Shown: positions 1-11,675, numbered from the stretch's first letter. The stretch is 64,000 nucleotides of DNA from Peromyscus leucopus (GCF_004664715.2 NC_051086.1:71947486-72011485); one strand, 5' to 3'. The notes: generated from the sequence alone by a model not told the origin. Numbers and translations: made by a program.

Positions 1-2562
1 TTAGTAGTGTCAAGATTCACTGGCAGCATTTGAAGCATCTATATCTCTTCAACATCCCTGTCTGTTTGGCCTGAGTAGAGAAAACAAACTTGATTATGTC
101 TAAAATATTTATTTATTCCATTTGGGGAAGCAAAGAAGCAATGAAACACTTAATTATCAATAAGTGTTATTCCTCAACATATAATCATTTTTATCTCACA
201 GGTGCATTATCATTCCCAATGAATCACTAACTCTGTGGCGAACACCTTCCTCCTCCCCAAGTGAGCTGAGTTGACGAGTGAAGGACAGAAATAATGGGAT
301 TAGGAATCTGAGAGGGATGGTGGTGAGTGGGGAAACCCCCTTGGGGCATTACAGTTTTCTCTTTCAAAGTAAAAAAATTTAAGGTGGTAGAATAGACACA
401 TCCTATGACTTCCCACCTTAAGCATTTTTTAAGTGCACAGTCCGCTGGCATGAAGGGCAGTGAGTGACAGGGTTGTGAAGGCATCACCACACCACCCGTC
501 CTGAAACCTGTTTGCCATCCCAAACTTCAGCTGATGCTCTCTAGACGGGAGCCCTGTCCAGCCTGCCAGCCCTGGAAATGTCTACTTCTTCTGTCTATGC
601 CACGGCGCATTTTCGGTCTTTTTGTAAGTACAGACGCAGAGCGCTTGTCCTTTCCTCTCTGCATAGCGTGCTCGGCATCAAAGTCTTCTGAACAACCTGC
701 TGAATGCACAGCTTCCACAGAGCCTGGGGAGGGCTGGGAGGCAGGCAGGCAGGAGCAGCCACCCTGGGTCTTCCCGAGGGAAAGCCAGAAGTGGCATCTC
801 ACGCAGGCTCATGAAACTGAGGCATGCAGATGGCTAAGAGAGACATATTACCCTCATTCAGAAGCAAGGACCAAAGGGCTGGGGAAGCCGCGTGGGGTGG
901 AAAGTGAGTTTGGATATCCAGCCCTCATGTAAAGCCTGGGCTTGGCAGTGGGTGTGCGAAGTGGGCATAGACAGGCGGATCCCTGAGCCAGCCAGCCAGC
1001 CAGCGAGCAACCACATTCAGTGAGAGTTCCTATCCAAACAAACAAACAAGGTGGAGAGAAGAATGCCAACCTCTGGATGCCAATCTCTACATACTCATAA
1101 CAGCTGCCGCAACAATAATAAAAAGGGCCAAACAATGAACTCTGTCCCCATCCCCACCCCCACCCCCGTAACCCAAGAACCCCTTCCCTTTTCTCACAAA
1201 TAAGAAAAATGGGTTTCTGAGCTGGTCCCCATCAAGGCATGGCTTCTACCTGTTGTGAGTTCACAAGAGCTTGTACTCTATCAGAACCCTATGAGAGAGC
1301 CCCTGTAGCAACCCTGGTTGGTGTCGTATTGCCCTTGGTGCTGAGGGAAGGACCCCCCCCCCCAGGTGTTTGAACTCGATCCAGGCGCCACTGATAACAG
1401 AGAAGAACCCAGGGGCTGATGCCTGTGCATGACGACCACAGAAAGTCACCGGCCCACTGTCTCCAGGAGCCCCCCAGGACTGGGACAAAGAAGGTGGTAA
1501 GAGGATGCACCCCAGACAAAGGGCTTTCAGAATGGGCAGTAAGTAGGGTACCGGCGAGCAGGCTGCATTTACTGACGCAGAGCAGTCTCTTGAATGGAGC
1601 TATTACTGGAAACTAACAAGTGAACCCACTTAAGAGAAGCGTTTAACAGTCCACCCTTTTCTCCCTCTTTTGTTCAAACAAGCAAAACTGAATATTCATC
1701 AGAATAATACAAGGCGATAAAAGGCAGACGAAGAGAATGGAAATATGGAAACAAGATACCTCAAGATTAAAAGGACCCATTCTAAACACGGTCACCAAAG
1801 CACTTATAGAGTATTGGGGGGCCATTAGGGAGGAGAAGATGGGAACAGCCTCCATCTAGCTTCAAAAATAATTTTCTTCTCTTATTCTATAGGCCAACGA
1901 CCATCAACTGGTAATTACTAATGCAATGCCCACAGAAACTGGCGTAAGGCATGATTTAATTCCTGTGGCTAATGAAGAAAAAAGTAAAGGAGACCGCCCC
2001 CTATTGTCTAACTTATTGTGGGTCTCAGGAAAAATTTAAGGTATGCATATGCAAGAATATTCAGAACTTACATAACCTCCCCTTTCTAACTACCCAGGGA
2101 AAGTGCCAACTTCCGAGGCTTGCCTCCAGCACAAACATGAATCTCTTGGGTATGGGTGTGGTGAGAACTTTCTGGCTTGAAAAAAAATGTTTCTCATACC
2201 TGCTCTCCAAGGCAACCTGGTGGGAAGCAGGTCAGGCTCCACAGTCCCTGCCCTCAGTCAGCAGCTCTGCACAGTTCCGGGTCAGTTTTTCTCAACCTAC
2301 CCCATGCTTCTGGAGAGGCTTCCTTGAATACTTATTACATATGCCAGCCCCAGGTGGCCTAGGGCATCATCTATCTCCCGCCCCCCCCCCCCCCGTATGT
2401 TTCTGGCCCACTACATGGGCTACAGTGTGTATGGCAACTGTCTTGTGATCCCATACGAAGAAGGTCTGAGGGAAAAGGTACATCCATCAGTTCAGCGGGG
2501 CTGGGAGGTATTCCATGTGTCCTGGGTTTGCCCCAACAAATACCTACTTCAGAAGATTGACT

Positions 2563-2602
2563 GGTTCTGGGAGATGGGTAGTGGTTCTGGGAGATGGGTA
2601 GT
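2563..2602. repeat. 20-bp tandem duplication
   Basis: The 20-bp unit starting GGTTCTGGGAGATGGGTAGT occurs twice, back to back and without mismatch, at 2563-2582 and 2583-2602. The perfect identity suggests a recent duplication, or a polymorphic or assembly-sensitive site. Confidence 0.9.
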
Positions 2603-3879
2603 GGGGGACACCGAGTTGTCTTTCCAAAAGAAACAACATGTTTCTGGTTATTGGTGTCACACGGGTGACCTTAATGAAACTCAGCACAAGAGAACCATCA
2701 GGGTGTCCCAGACACGAGGTGCTGTGCGATGGCTGAGGCGACAGTGGACCGGGACCATTTTCATCCTCGAATGCTAATGCACACTTCCTGAGAGCAGTGA
2801 AATCATCCCCCACCATCCAGGGACAGGACTCCCTCAGTTGTAGCTCATGCTTGGCATCCATGTGGTTACTCAGGCTCTGTCTGTATTCTACACAATGATC
2901 TTGGAGCTGGGGATATGGTGAGGTGAGTGCTTCTTAGTATGTTCAAGGTCTTGGGCTTGGTCCCCATGAACACCAAAAATCGTAATACACAAAACCAGGC
3001 AAAAGCTTGCCCATGTTTGATGGACAATCCTTCTCCCACCAGTCTGCACCACACCCACCTGGGAAAGGAGGACGGACCACTCCCACTCTACAGATGGGGG
3101 ACTAAGCCCACGGTGGGGCCCGACCACCTCTGACTAGTCCTTCCTTTCTGGTGGACTACTCCAAACCTTTTCTGCAAACTGGGCAAGAGCCCCTCATCCT
3201 GACCGTCCAGCAGAAGGAAAGCTCTGATCCTGATTTCTTGCCAGGAAGGCAGGTGAGGGGGGCAGTGAGGCTTCCGAGATCCACCTCCAAGAGGACTTTT
3301 AGGTAGGAAAATAACACAGGGCTCTCCGAAGTCAGTCAACCATGTAATGGGTAATAAGAGTGAGGGCCTTTGACTCCTTCCGGACCCCAGCCACAGCCCT
3401 TCTTGAGTGAGGCTGGGTTGCCAAGTGGGATGTCTGGTTCTCAGTGAGTCAGATGCCCTGGGAGATCCACAGGAAGGCACTCACTTCTCTGGTCTTATTA
3501 AGAACAAAGAACACAGAAGGTCCCCTGGAACACACTGTACACAGGACTGAGCCTCTGGACTCGATGACGTGGCTCAGAACAAGGACTTCTGGTCCAGGTG
3601 TCCAGCAGAGGCAGGGGCTGGATCACTCCCACCCCAAACCCCTAAGCTCTCCAAGCAGGCTTGTGATGGATCGGAGCGGCCCGCAGACGAGCGTTCTCTC
3701 TTCTCTATGTCCTCCTTCCTCCCTGGTGTGTCCCCTTCAGGGAGGTGTCACAGTCCTTCCAATGTGGCATCCTTCATGCACCTGCTTCCTCATTTACACC
3801 AGTGGTTGGCAGCTGGTTGCTGTAAACTATAATAAAATGCCTTTCCCCCCAAAATGAAGGAATGTGACCAGACACGCCA

Positions 3880-4150
3880 GACATCATGATATTAAAGCCG
3901 TGTCAATTAATTTCTCCCCCTGCTTGATAAACGAGCCCCATTCCATCTCTTAATAATGAGGAGAGAAACAAGAAAAGTTGACACTTAGTTTAATTTATTT
4001 TCTCAACTTGCCTGGTCATATTTCTTTCTGCTGTGCAGAGGCGTCTGGGGCTGTAGGGAATTACAAGTGGCTGGCGCATAGGCAAGGTGGAGATCGGCGT
4101 GAGTCGACTCGGCCTCCCTTATTCCCTCACACCACTTAATCAGGAGGGGG
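3880..4150. promoter_or_regulatory. Candidate conserved non-coding element
   Basis: A repeat-free AT-rich block with homeodomain-type cores (CAATTAATTT, CTTAATAATGAG, TTTAATTTATTTT) grading into a GC-richer flank that holds the palindrome GAGTCGACTC. That texture is typical of intronic enhancers in developmental genes. The call is inference only, because conservation cannot be measured from one sequence. Confidence 0.3.
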
Positions 4151-4860
4151 AGAGGGACTTAGTGAGCCAGCTCACACCTGCGTCTCTCCAGCCACCTCTG
4201 GGGGCCGAGGCTGGGGAGGGGACACAGACAGCAGAAGCAGCACCATCAGATTCCTAGTCTAGTTCCCTGGAACTGCACAAGACTGAATTCCCCGAATTAG
4301 CATTAAGCTACGTGGGTGGTATTTGCCAGAAGGGAGCCAGGTTCTCAGCTGGAAGGGTGCTTTTCTTTCCTCTAGGGCCAGGGGATGCTCAGGTCAACAT
4401 CTGACCTTGGAATGTGAAGCGAGACCTTCACAAGTCAGGCGGCCTCTGTGAGCCTGCCAGTACATTGTGAGGATTTAGTTACAAGTTAGTTTTTTTTGTT
4501 TTTTTTTCCACTGTCACTTGGGAGTGTGTACAGATACCCCTAGACCAAGTGGAGGAGGGGCACACGCTCTGCCCTAAAGCCCACCTTCTGGTGTTTCTGC
4601 CCAAGTCCCCTCTGGGGGAGGAGCTCGTTAAAAAGCTCCCCCAGCCTCCTAACTGGGTCATCATGGTGTGGCTCGGGCACCTGCATGTTTACCCAGGTCT
4701 CTGAGATTCAGATGTCCACACACGTCTGACTCCACCCTCTGTTTCCCAATTCAAGCCAAGCTGAGCAGAGATCATCTTATTTAAAAGAATCTAGAACTTT
4801 CCGTAGGAAAGGGAATTTTTCAGGATCCTATCTCTCAGTGCCTGGATGCCAAGCAATAAA

Positions 4861-5184
4861 GGGGGTGTGTGCGTGTGACATGCACTCGCACAGTTGTGGC
4901 GTGTGTGCGTGTGATTGTGTGTGTCAGAGGCTGATGCTGACTGTCTTTCCTTGACTGCTCTCTATCTATGTTTTCTGAGAAGGGTCTCTCAATGAGCTTG
5001 AAGCTTATCAGTTTGGCTAGGCTGACTGGCCAATGAGGGACAGAGACCTCTGTCGTCCCACCCCGGCTGGGGTTACAGTCAGGCATCCTTATGCCTGGTA
5101 TTTTATGTAGGTTTTGGGGGATCCGAACTCTGTTCCTCATGCTGATGCAGCAGATACTTTATTGAGAGTCGTCTCCCTAGCCCC
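4861..5184 (-). repeat. B4 (ID-B1 composite) SINE, reverse orientation
   Basis: It reads, in reverse, a TG-rich tail, a B1-like body (GGCTAGGCTGACTGGCCAATGAGG, GGGGTTACAG), and an ID/tRNA-like head ending CTCCCTAGCCCC. This order is the B4 family of rodent SINEs. A second B4 in the same orientation starts at the next base. Confidence 0.75.
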
Positions 5185-5482
5185 ATTTTTGTGTGTGTTG
5201 TGTGTCCGGGTGCATGGGTGGTGCATGGAAGCCAGAGCAGGCGTCTCTCTCCTGGGATCGCTGATCTTTGCCTTGTTGCCTGGAGGAACGGTTTTCACTG
5301 AACCGGAAGCTCACAGATTTGGCTAGGCTGGCTGCAGGGCCACCAAGCTCTCAGGATCCTCCTCTTCCACCCCCATCTCCACCCAGTGCTGTGGTTACAG
5401 GTACTTACTTGTAGGCATGCCCAGATTCGAACTCAAGTCCTCATGCAAAGCATGTGCCCTTCCCCCAGCACGCCAGCCCTCC
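5185..5482 (-). repeat. Second B4 SINE, same orientation
   Basis: The reverse B4 pattern appears again: a TGTG tail near 5190, TTTGGCTAGGCTGGCTG in the body, TGGTTACAGGTACTTACTTG, then a head ending CAGCACGCCAGCCC. It is clearly more diverged than the neighbour at 4861-5184, so the pair looks like two insertions, not one duplication. Confidence 0.7.
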
Positions 5483-5584
5483 GGCCTGCGAGTTCGTGTG
5501 CAGCTTTTGATTCATACACAGGTCAGGAGACTGGGGACCAGCAAAGCTGCTTCCCCTCAGGACTGTAAATGGGTTCCCAAGCTG

Positions 5585-5735
5585 CCTTGATACAAGCTTG
5601 TAATCTCCTCTACTCAGGAAGCTGAGGCAGAAGGATCCCAAGTCCAAGATCTGCCAGAGCTAACTCAGGAGTTCAAGGTCAGCCTGGTTAACTTGGTGAG
5701 ACCATCTCAACGTAAGTAACCAAACAAAAGAAACC
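5585..5735 (+). repeat. Old B1/PB1-like 7SL-derived SINE
   Basis: The pattern TTGTAATCTCCTCTACTCAGGAAGCTGAGGCAGAAGGATCCCAAG, then GTTCAAGGTCAGCCTGG and TGGTGAGACCATCTCAA, follows the 7SL-derived body of early rodent B1 elements (written here in pieces). It lacks the 29-bp internal duplication of modern B1. Divergence is high, so it is an old copy. Confidence 0.6.
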
Positions 5736-5956
5736 CATTCACACTAAAGTATCAGGGGCAGATCCTGTGTCCATTCCCATGGATGCTTTGGCTTACTAAA
5801 ACCAGTAACCAAGCTCTACTGTAGAATCTCAAAACTGTCCTGGGGCAGGAGAAACATATTCTTTCTCTTTAAAGCAGTGGGGGCATCCACTTGGGCCCGT
5901 GAAAGTGACAGACAAGCGTACAGAGCTGGGCACTGTAGGAGTTAGGACAGAGAGCA

Positions 5957-5977
5957 GGGGGGGGGGTGGGGGGTGGG
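5957..5977 (+). repeat. G-rich low-complexity tract
   Basis: The run is ten G, T, six G, T, three G. Its long G blocks can form a G-quadruplex on the plus strand, which is the template strand for MSI2 transcription. The first run is long enough to slip and supply more than one G block. Confidence 0.8.
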
Positions 5978-6799
5978 AGAGACTGAGGAGAGGCAGAGGG
6001 AGAGACCTCCAACCCGCCCCAAATCGTTTTTTCTCTAAGAGGGGGCTCTGTCATGAATACTGATGGGGTGATTTTAAAAGGCCTGAGGCTGCGGGGAAGG
6101 GTGTCTCATCCCAGACTCTTGTTAACGGAGAGGGAAAAGGCACCTGTGGTCCAGGCCAGACAACCCCGACCTCATTTAATTCTGAGTGCGCTCCATAGCA
6201 GCCACTCCGTGAATGACACTTGTCGGGGCAGCAGATTAGTTCACAAACCTATTTTTTTTTTTTTGTGCGTAGTGTTCCATCTTGGTGGGGAAAATAGTCA
6301 GTTCTTGGCGAGAGAGACACATATTACTGCCGTTAAGTGCCAATATAAACTCTGGGACGCAGTGGTAAATTCACCAAATTAAATCGCTAGACAACTGGCT
6401 CGGATCAGGACCCCGGGAGAAGGTGCCAGGGCTGCCGCGTGCGCCCAGCAGGGTGGAGGAGGCTGAGGTCGTCCTCGGCAGCTGTGGCAAGGACAGGAAG
6501 ATGTGCTGCCTCGGCTTGGAGCCTGCTCAGGGAACCGCAGAGCCCGGGGAGGTCTGGGCAGGCTCCACAGGCAGGGAGCGGGGCCTTTCGGGTTTCTCAA
6601 CTACGCGTAGGGTTTCCTGAGCATAGGGAGAGCGGGGATGCTGGAAGCCTTTCTTTACAGGGGGTATCTAAGTGGGCAAGGCATCCACACCACCAAGAGA
6701 GTGGGTTTTACATCTGTCTGTCGCCCTGCCAGAGCCTAGCCAGTGAGAAATGTGGGCGAGGGGGTTTCAGTCGACTTAACGGCCCCCCGTGAGGTCCAG

Positions 6800-6930
6800 T
6801 GGGGAAGGGCTTAGATTTCGGAGCCTGGCAGAGATATGATCCATCAGTATTTGCCGGTGTGACCCGAAGCACCTTATTCGAGCACTTTGCCTCTCAGAAA
6901 CTTCCTCTGGGAAACAGAAATAACGAAATC
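6800..6930 (+). repeat. MIR-like fossil SINE
   Basis: The order GGGCTTAGATTTCGGAGCCTGG, GTGTGACCCGAAGCACCTTATTC, then CTCTGGGAAACAGAAATAACG follows the MIR core (tRNA-like part, GTGTGACC, cytosine-rich stretch, TCTGTAAAAT-like end). Divergence is high, so the boundaries are approximate. Confidence 0.45.
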
Positions 6931-7186
6931 CACACCACTGCCCAGGAGCATGGCTTACAGTCCTCTACCTATGAGGGGCTAGCCACCCCCTACCAGCGAT
7001 CACACCAGACTTGCCACAGCCTCGCCCTACACCAACCTCTGTCTTTAATGTGCCTTCCCCTGCCTCTGCCCCTCCCTCATTAAAATTCAACGACAGGTCT
7101 GTGGGGGGTGGCTCAGGACTGAATGACGCTCAAGAGCACCCATGACGACTTCCAGGCCACCTTAGGAGATTGAAGGGCCCCAATGT

Positions 7187-7313
7187 GTTGGGCAGTTGTG
7201 GCATTAATCCCAGCACTTGGGAGGCAGGTGGATCTCTGAGTTCAAGGCCAGCTTAGTCGGTCTACAGAGCAAGTTCTAGGACAGCCAGGACCACAAGGAG
7301 AAACCCTGTCTGG
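7187..7313 (+). repeat. B1 SINE
   Basis: GGCATTAATCCCAGCACTTG, GAGGCAGGTGGATCTCTGAG, GTCTACAGAGCAAGTTC and GAGAAACCCTGTCTG match B1 in order. Part of the 5' end (the GCACACGCC stretch) is missing. It is followed by a G-rich run at 7316-7330. Confidence 0.85.
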
Positions 7314-7333
7314 GGGCTGGGGGGGGGGGTCTG

Positions 7334-7365
7334 TAATGTGTATGCTAATGTGTATGCTAATGTGT
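7334..7365. repeat. Short 12-bp tandem repeat
   Basis: TAATGTGTATGC repeats about 2.6 times directly after the G run that follows the B1, so it is probably a slippage product in low-complexity sequence. Confidence 0.8.
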
Positions 7366-8020
7366 CTACATTTAAAGAAACAAAAAGGCATCCGTTAGCC
7401 TCTGAGTGTCAAATCCAACACTGGCCAAACTGCGTGAAGTCACGCTGGCCTGGCTGTTTGTTATCTTCTCTTGTCTCCTCAGCGGCCACCTCGGCAAGCC
7501 AATTCCTCTTCCTGGCAAGTCCCTGAGAACAGTTACAGACCACAGATCAGGCTCCAAACTTCAGAAAAACTCACTACTTGGAGGCGGCTCTGCAAAGGCT
7601 CCCACGAATCCTCCGAACTTTCTGCTGAGGCGTGGCTTTAGCACAGCGCCAACCGCAGCCCTGGCAAGATGCCCCCCCGCACCTCCGCCAGCCCGTGCGT
7701 CACTTCCGTCAGCATCCCCAGCCCTTCGCTGCTGGGCTGGGGCCAGTGGCCGGGTGGTCGGAAGGAGCCGTGGGGCCCATGTACCACAGGTCGGGTCCAG
7801 ACAATTGTATTTTTCTGGCTGTTAAGGAGCTGTTTGTGACATCTGGAAGCCAGATCTCTCTGAGAGGCTGAGACCAGCGGCCCAGCTGGGGTAACCGCTC
7901 TGCTACAGGGAATGGATAAGCTCCCAAGCTCGCCGGACAGAGGAGGCCTGGGGTAGGGCTGCGGGGCAGGGGGGGCTGCGTAGCTGCTACTCAGGTTCCC
8001 CCCGACCCCCGTTCAGCCTG
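7366..8020. other. Unique intronic DNA with a CpG-richer core
   Basis: There is no recognisable repeat. The part at about 7560-7760 is GC-rich and has noticeably more CpG than its surroundings (for example CGTGCGTCACTTCCGTC). It is too short and weak to call a CpG island, and no promoter motif set or first exon is evident. Confidence 0.4.
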
Positions 8021-8024
8021 AGAA

Positions 8025-8215
8025 CACACTGCAAATGCAGAGTCTCAGGCCCCACCCTGCCGGACTGAACTTGAATCTGCAAGCTCCTCAGGTGATTTTT
8101 ATGCAAATTAAAGTCGAAGAGGCACCAGTCTGGAAGAGTGGTTCTCTCTCGGCCGTGACTCCCACATCAGAATCACTTAGGAAATAAATCTGAAAATGAG
8201 GCTGAGGTCCAGGTC
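8025..8215 (+). repeat. MER5-like (hAT-Charlie) DNA transposon remnant
   Basis: GCAAATGCAGAGTCTCAGGC, CCCACCCTGCCGGACTGAA and CTCAGGTGATTTTTATGCAAATTAAAG follow the MER5 pattern of non-autonomous hAT elements, and GTGGTTCTCTC and CATCAGAATCACTTAGGAA resemble its terminal part. The copy is fragmentary and no clear 8-bp target duplication is visible. Confidence 0.55.
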
Positions 8216-8332
8216 CCAGAGAGGCTGAGGAAGGTCTGGAGTAGCACCCCTGTGTCCGTGCAGTAAGGCTGTGGAAACCAAACGTGTCATTTCTAGCCTT
8301 CTTCTGAAAACAACTTAAACTTCACCAATCTG

Positions 8333-8447
8333 TTTATGTTTTTCGATAGAGGTCTCACTAGGTTGCTCAGGATGGCCTCAAGCAATCCTCCTGCCTCAGC
8401 CTCTCAAGACACTGGGGCCGCAGGTGCACACACAACCAAGCCTAGAC
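8333..8447 (-). repeat. Old 7SL-derived SINE monomer, reverse
   Basis: AGGTCTCACTAGGTTGCTC, GGATGGCCTCAAGCAATCC, TCCTGCCTCAGCCTCTCAAG and CAGGTGCACACACAACCAAGCC are the reverse of an Alu-like or PB1-like monomer. It lacks features of young rodent B1. Confidence 0.6.
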
Positions 8448-8525
8448 TCACAGATATTGAACACATGGGCTGATTGGTCCTGGTCGGAGAGACCCTGCAG
8501 GTAGCAGTTTATGAACTGGTGAAGG

Positions 8526-8732
8526 GAGGCGGAGCAGGAAGAGAGCTCAGCAGATTAAGGCTCTTGCCACCAACCAAGCCTGATGACCTGCGTTCAATCC
8601 CTGGGACCCACACAGCAGAAGAGGACCGACTCCCCACAGGTATCCTCTGACGTCCACATCTGTGCCACAGCACACGCACGCCAGCACGCATACACAAACA
8701 AATACATGTAACGACAGAAATAAGCCGATGAA
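8526..8732 (+). repeat. B3 (B2-related) SINE
   Basis: The tRNA-like head (GGAAGAGAGCTCAGCAGATTAAGG, then TTCAATCCCTGGGACCCAC) is followed by the B3 body with TATCCTCTGACGTCCACATC and a tail of CA-type repeats (CACACGCACGCC). It is moderately diverged. Confidence 0.65.
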
Positions 8733-8734
8733 GA

Positions 8735-9760
8735 GAAAGAGGGAAAGCTACGGCGAGACTGAGGCCCCACACGCCCTTCGTTTACTCGCCGCTGCAAGCA
8801 CAGCCGGTACCGTGGGCCATTCGTGTGTGACCGAGAGGAAACGGAGATGATGGGACTGGCTGAAGGCACCCCTGCACCACCGCCCCAGTGCACGAAAGTA
8901 ACCGGAGGAGGGCAGCTGACCCCTTCTGTCCCAGACCTCAGCAAGACACCTACCTCTCCACTCACACCACACCCCTTAACTGTGCTCCGATGAGCTGGGG
9001 CAAGCGGGCTCAGAAGACCCGTACTGCACCGGGAACGGGTTCCGCAGAGGCTCACTCTCGGAACCAGTGTTGGGGAAATATTGCCATCGTTCCATGATTT
9101 TGTTGTTAGGAATGATGGAACTGGGTCATCTACCGATGCTCTTATGTCTGCATACTCAGAAGACTCAGAAACAGAACTGTACAAGACTCATTTAAAAAGG
9201 AGAGAGAGAGAGAGAGGGAGAGAGAGATTTCAGTGGATTTTGAACCCATTTGTTAAAAATATAAAAATGCAACACTTGATTAGTTTGCATGAAGAACTGA
9301 TTGACATCAGGGAAGATGGAAATTTACAAGCCGAATCTCAACAGAATCCTTTGCATAATTGGAGGATGGGATTGGAAAATTAGTACCATGATTTAGTTAG
9401 CACAGCGAACGCGCTCTTCCCACTGGGAGCTGCGTGCCTTGTGAGATGTGTTTTTGTCAGTCACACTGGCTTAGAACCCAGGATCACAAGAAACGAGACA
9501 AGCCAAGCTGGGAGCTGGATCACAAAGGGTTAAAGCAAAGAGAATTTCAAAAAACAGACAATTCCATCTTTGTTCTCACTAAAAATATGACTTTAATTAT
9601 TAATAAATGAAATTCTAACTATGGCTCATTGCAAATGCATCCTATTAAATTCCTATTTTGGTAGGACTGATAATATATGAGCTATATTAACATAGTGGTA
9701 CCTGTATATTATATATATGGAAAATTAAATAAGATAGATGGGAGAGACATGCTCTTTTAA
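8735..9760. other. Unique intronic DNA
   Basis: The stretch contains a GA-rich microsatellite at 9200-9228 and an AT-rich, repeat-free part at 9520-9720 (CTTTAATTATTAATAAATG, GCAAATGCATCC with an octamer-like core) that could be a conserved element. No gene is seen. Confidence 0.45.
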
Positions 9761-9762
9761 AA

Positions 9763-9915
9763 AATAAAAAAGGATTTATTTTGATGTCATGTGTATGAGT
9801 GTTTGCCTGCAAGTACGCATGTGCACCATGTGTGTGCCTAGTGCCCGAGGAGGCCAGAAGAGGGTGTCGGATCCTACAGAACTGGAGTTACAGACAGATC
9901 TGAGTTGTCATGACC
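9763..9915 (-). repeat. B3-type SINE, reverse, head missing
   Basis: The tail AAAAAGGATTTATTTTGATG leads into CATGTGTGTGCCTAGTGCC, GCCAGAAGAGGGTGTCGGATC and GAACTGGAGTTACAGACAGA, which is B3 in reverse. The tRNA-like head that should follow at higher coordinates is absent, so it is truncated at the 5' end. Confidence 0.75.
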
Positions 9916-10574
9916 AAGGAGAAGCCTTTGGACAAGAGACTCAAGGGAACCAAGAATCAGTCCATCCCAGAATTCCCGCCCCCCTGAGCTGAGCAGTCCC
10001 AAGTACTCAGAAGTACTGGGGGAATATCCCTTGCACCCTTGTAACTGAGCCCCGCCCCACCTCCTGCACATTAACCGCAGCTCTACCTGCACTCTGATCG
10101 GCAATCAATTTTTCAAAGCATTGTATCTTCATTAAAATTTTATTCTATTAGCATTCTGAATCCAAACCACTAAGTACATAATTGCTAAAACATGTGTTAA
10201 GCGCTGACTTACGAAATGCCGGCTTTATCATACTGTTAATTAACAGAAAGTAGGATTAATACATTCACAGATCATTAGAAGCATTCAGTTCAATTTTACC
10301 AGCTCTTCAGTGGGGGTGGGGGCGGCTGTCAGTGGGCAACCCCGGGACTTTAGAGCATGGGCAGACTTCTCTAGGCCTGACCCTTGGCCCCCTCTGTGGA
10401 TCCTGAGAACACCACGGAGAAAGCCAAGACGGTGACTCAGGGTTGTTTTCACCAGAGGAAATGTTTCTAGGACCCGGCTCCAAAGGCCCACGTAGTAGGA
10501 AGGGGGTGGTCGGAAGAGAAAGCGGATTTCCTTAAGGAAGGACAATGAGATGCTGCAGACTGGAAGAGCTTGAG
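9916..10574. other. Unique intronic DNA
   Basis: No repeat or gene is recognised. The part at 10110-10270 is AT-rich with GTTAATTAAC-like palindromic sequence and might be regulatory. The remainder has no notable structure. Confidence 0.4.
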
Positions 10575-10742
10575 TCTCGGATCTGAGAATGTGCGAGAAA
10601 TCTGGTAGCGCCATGCACTGGCTGTGTGATTTGGGGCAAGCCATTAACCTCCCTAACCCTGCTTCCCCACCTGTGAAATAGGAATCAAGATGCTGACCTC
10701 TCAGGGCTGGCACAAGGATTAAACGATAACGCGAGCTCCCGT
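10575..10742 (+). repeat. MIR SINE
   Basis: CACTGGCTGTGTGATTTGGG, GCAAGCCATTAACCTCCC, CCACCTGTGAAATAGGAATC and GGCACAAGGATTAAACGATAA follow the MIR core in the correct order. This is one of the clearest MIR copies in the window. Confidence 0.75.
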
Positions 10743-10804
10743 TATCACGCTTGAGAGAGGCTGTCGCTCCTTTATAAGGATTCTGTACCTAACATTGCTT
10801 GGAA

Positions 10805-11035
10805 GAAGTGAGACTTGAAAATACCTCAGCGAAGAGATGTAGCCTAACAGCACAAAGCCTGGGGTTTGATGCTCCAGCACCACCACCACCACATAAAACT
10901 GGGTGTGGGCTGGGTCCAGGGGAGCAGGCTTCTCATCCCAGCACTTGGGAGGCAGAGCCGGCGGCCTGGACTCTAACCCTGAGGTGGACTCGCCTTCCTG
11001 TTGTCTCTAAGAGAAACTTGTCACTAGACTCCTAG
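10805..11035 (+). repeat. Degenerate ID-B1 composite (B4-like) SINE
   Basis: An ID-like end (ACAGCACAAAGCCTGGGG, TTTGATGCTCCAGCACCACC) is joined to a B1-like body (ACTGGGTGTGGGCTGGGTCC, CATCCCAGCACTTGGGAGGC). The rest of the B1 part decays quickly, so the right boundary is uncertain. Confidence 0.5.
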
Positions 11036-11675
11036 GCCTCCGCCTAGCCTGCCCTGGGGTTTACAGAGGTGTGTCCCCAGGACATGCAACGTCCCCAGGT
11101 GTGAAATGGACTAAACGTCATCTCTGTTCCTAGCTGTCAAATTGCTTTAACTTGACCCAATGGTTGCACCCCAGTCTCCACATTTAATCACGAAGGAGTC
11201 ACCCTGGCCGAGCAAAGGAAGCCATGACTAGCAGAACCACGGCAGGCTGAGGTGGAAGGAAGGGCCTGGCCTCCATGCCTGGGGTTTCTGGGGGCCAAGA
11301 CAAATGCTGAAATGGGAACTTGGGTCAGGGGTCGCGGTGAAGTCCCGGGTCAGAAACAGGAAAGCAGTCTGCCAGGAAAGCATCAACAGGTGCTTCCTTC
11401 CCTGAGGACAGTAAAGGCAGGACGGTCACAACCGTCAGGTGACAGCAGTGAGCTTCCCCTCGGAAGGGTTGGGGAAGCAGAAATTAAAGGCTGCTGGCTA
11501 TCTAGAGAGCTGTGCATACAGACTGGCTCCTGCCAGGCCTAAGTGAAAAGACAAGGAAGACAGTTGGCTGCGTTTCCCACCCCCTGGAGCAGTTTTTTTT
11601 CAGAGCCTTAGCTATTTAACAATTTAAAAGTTTCCTGTGGGAAGGCCTTCTGCACGTGGGCTTTTTGTTCATTTG
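11036..11675. other. Unique intronic DNA
   Basis: No repeat or gene is recognised. There is a T8 run at 11593-11600. The AT-richer part at 11100-11215 contains TTTAATCACG and TTGCTTTAACTTGACCC. Confidence 0.4.

Larger units (their letters stand above)
1..4860. other. Unique intronic DNA with no interspersed repeat recognised
   Basis: I see no SINE, LINE or LTR in this stretch. It has short low-complexity runs: CCAG units at 987-1003, a C-rich tract near 1146-1168, poly-C at 1354-1363 and 2381-2394, and a T-rich run at 4490-4508. The AT-rich parts at 1-226 and 1640-2060 could be conserved non-coding sequence, but only an alignment would tell. No reading frame here resembles a known protein. 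Confidence 0.6.
5740..7186. other. Mostly unique intronic DNA with a G-tract and a MIR-like fossil
   Basis: Between the old SINE and the next B1 the DNA is largely unique. It holds a G-rich run at 5957-5977, a T run at 6252-6264 and a MIR-like remnant at 6800-6930. The AT-richer part at 6050-6380 (TTAAATCGCTAG, CATTTAATTCTGAG) could be a conserved element. No gene is seen. Confidence 0.5.

Noticed and set aside
7560..7760. CpG island promoter inside the intron
   Set aside because: CpG is only moderately raised over about 200 bp. No first exon or core promoter elements.
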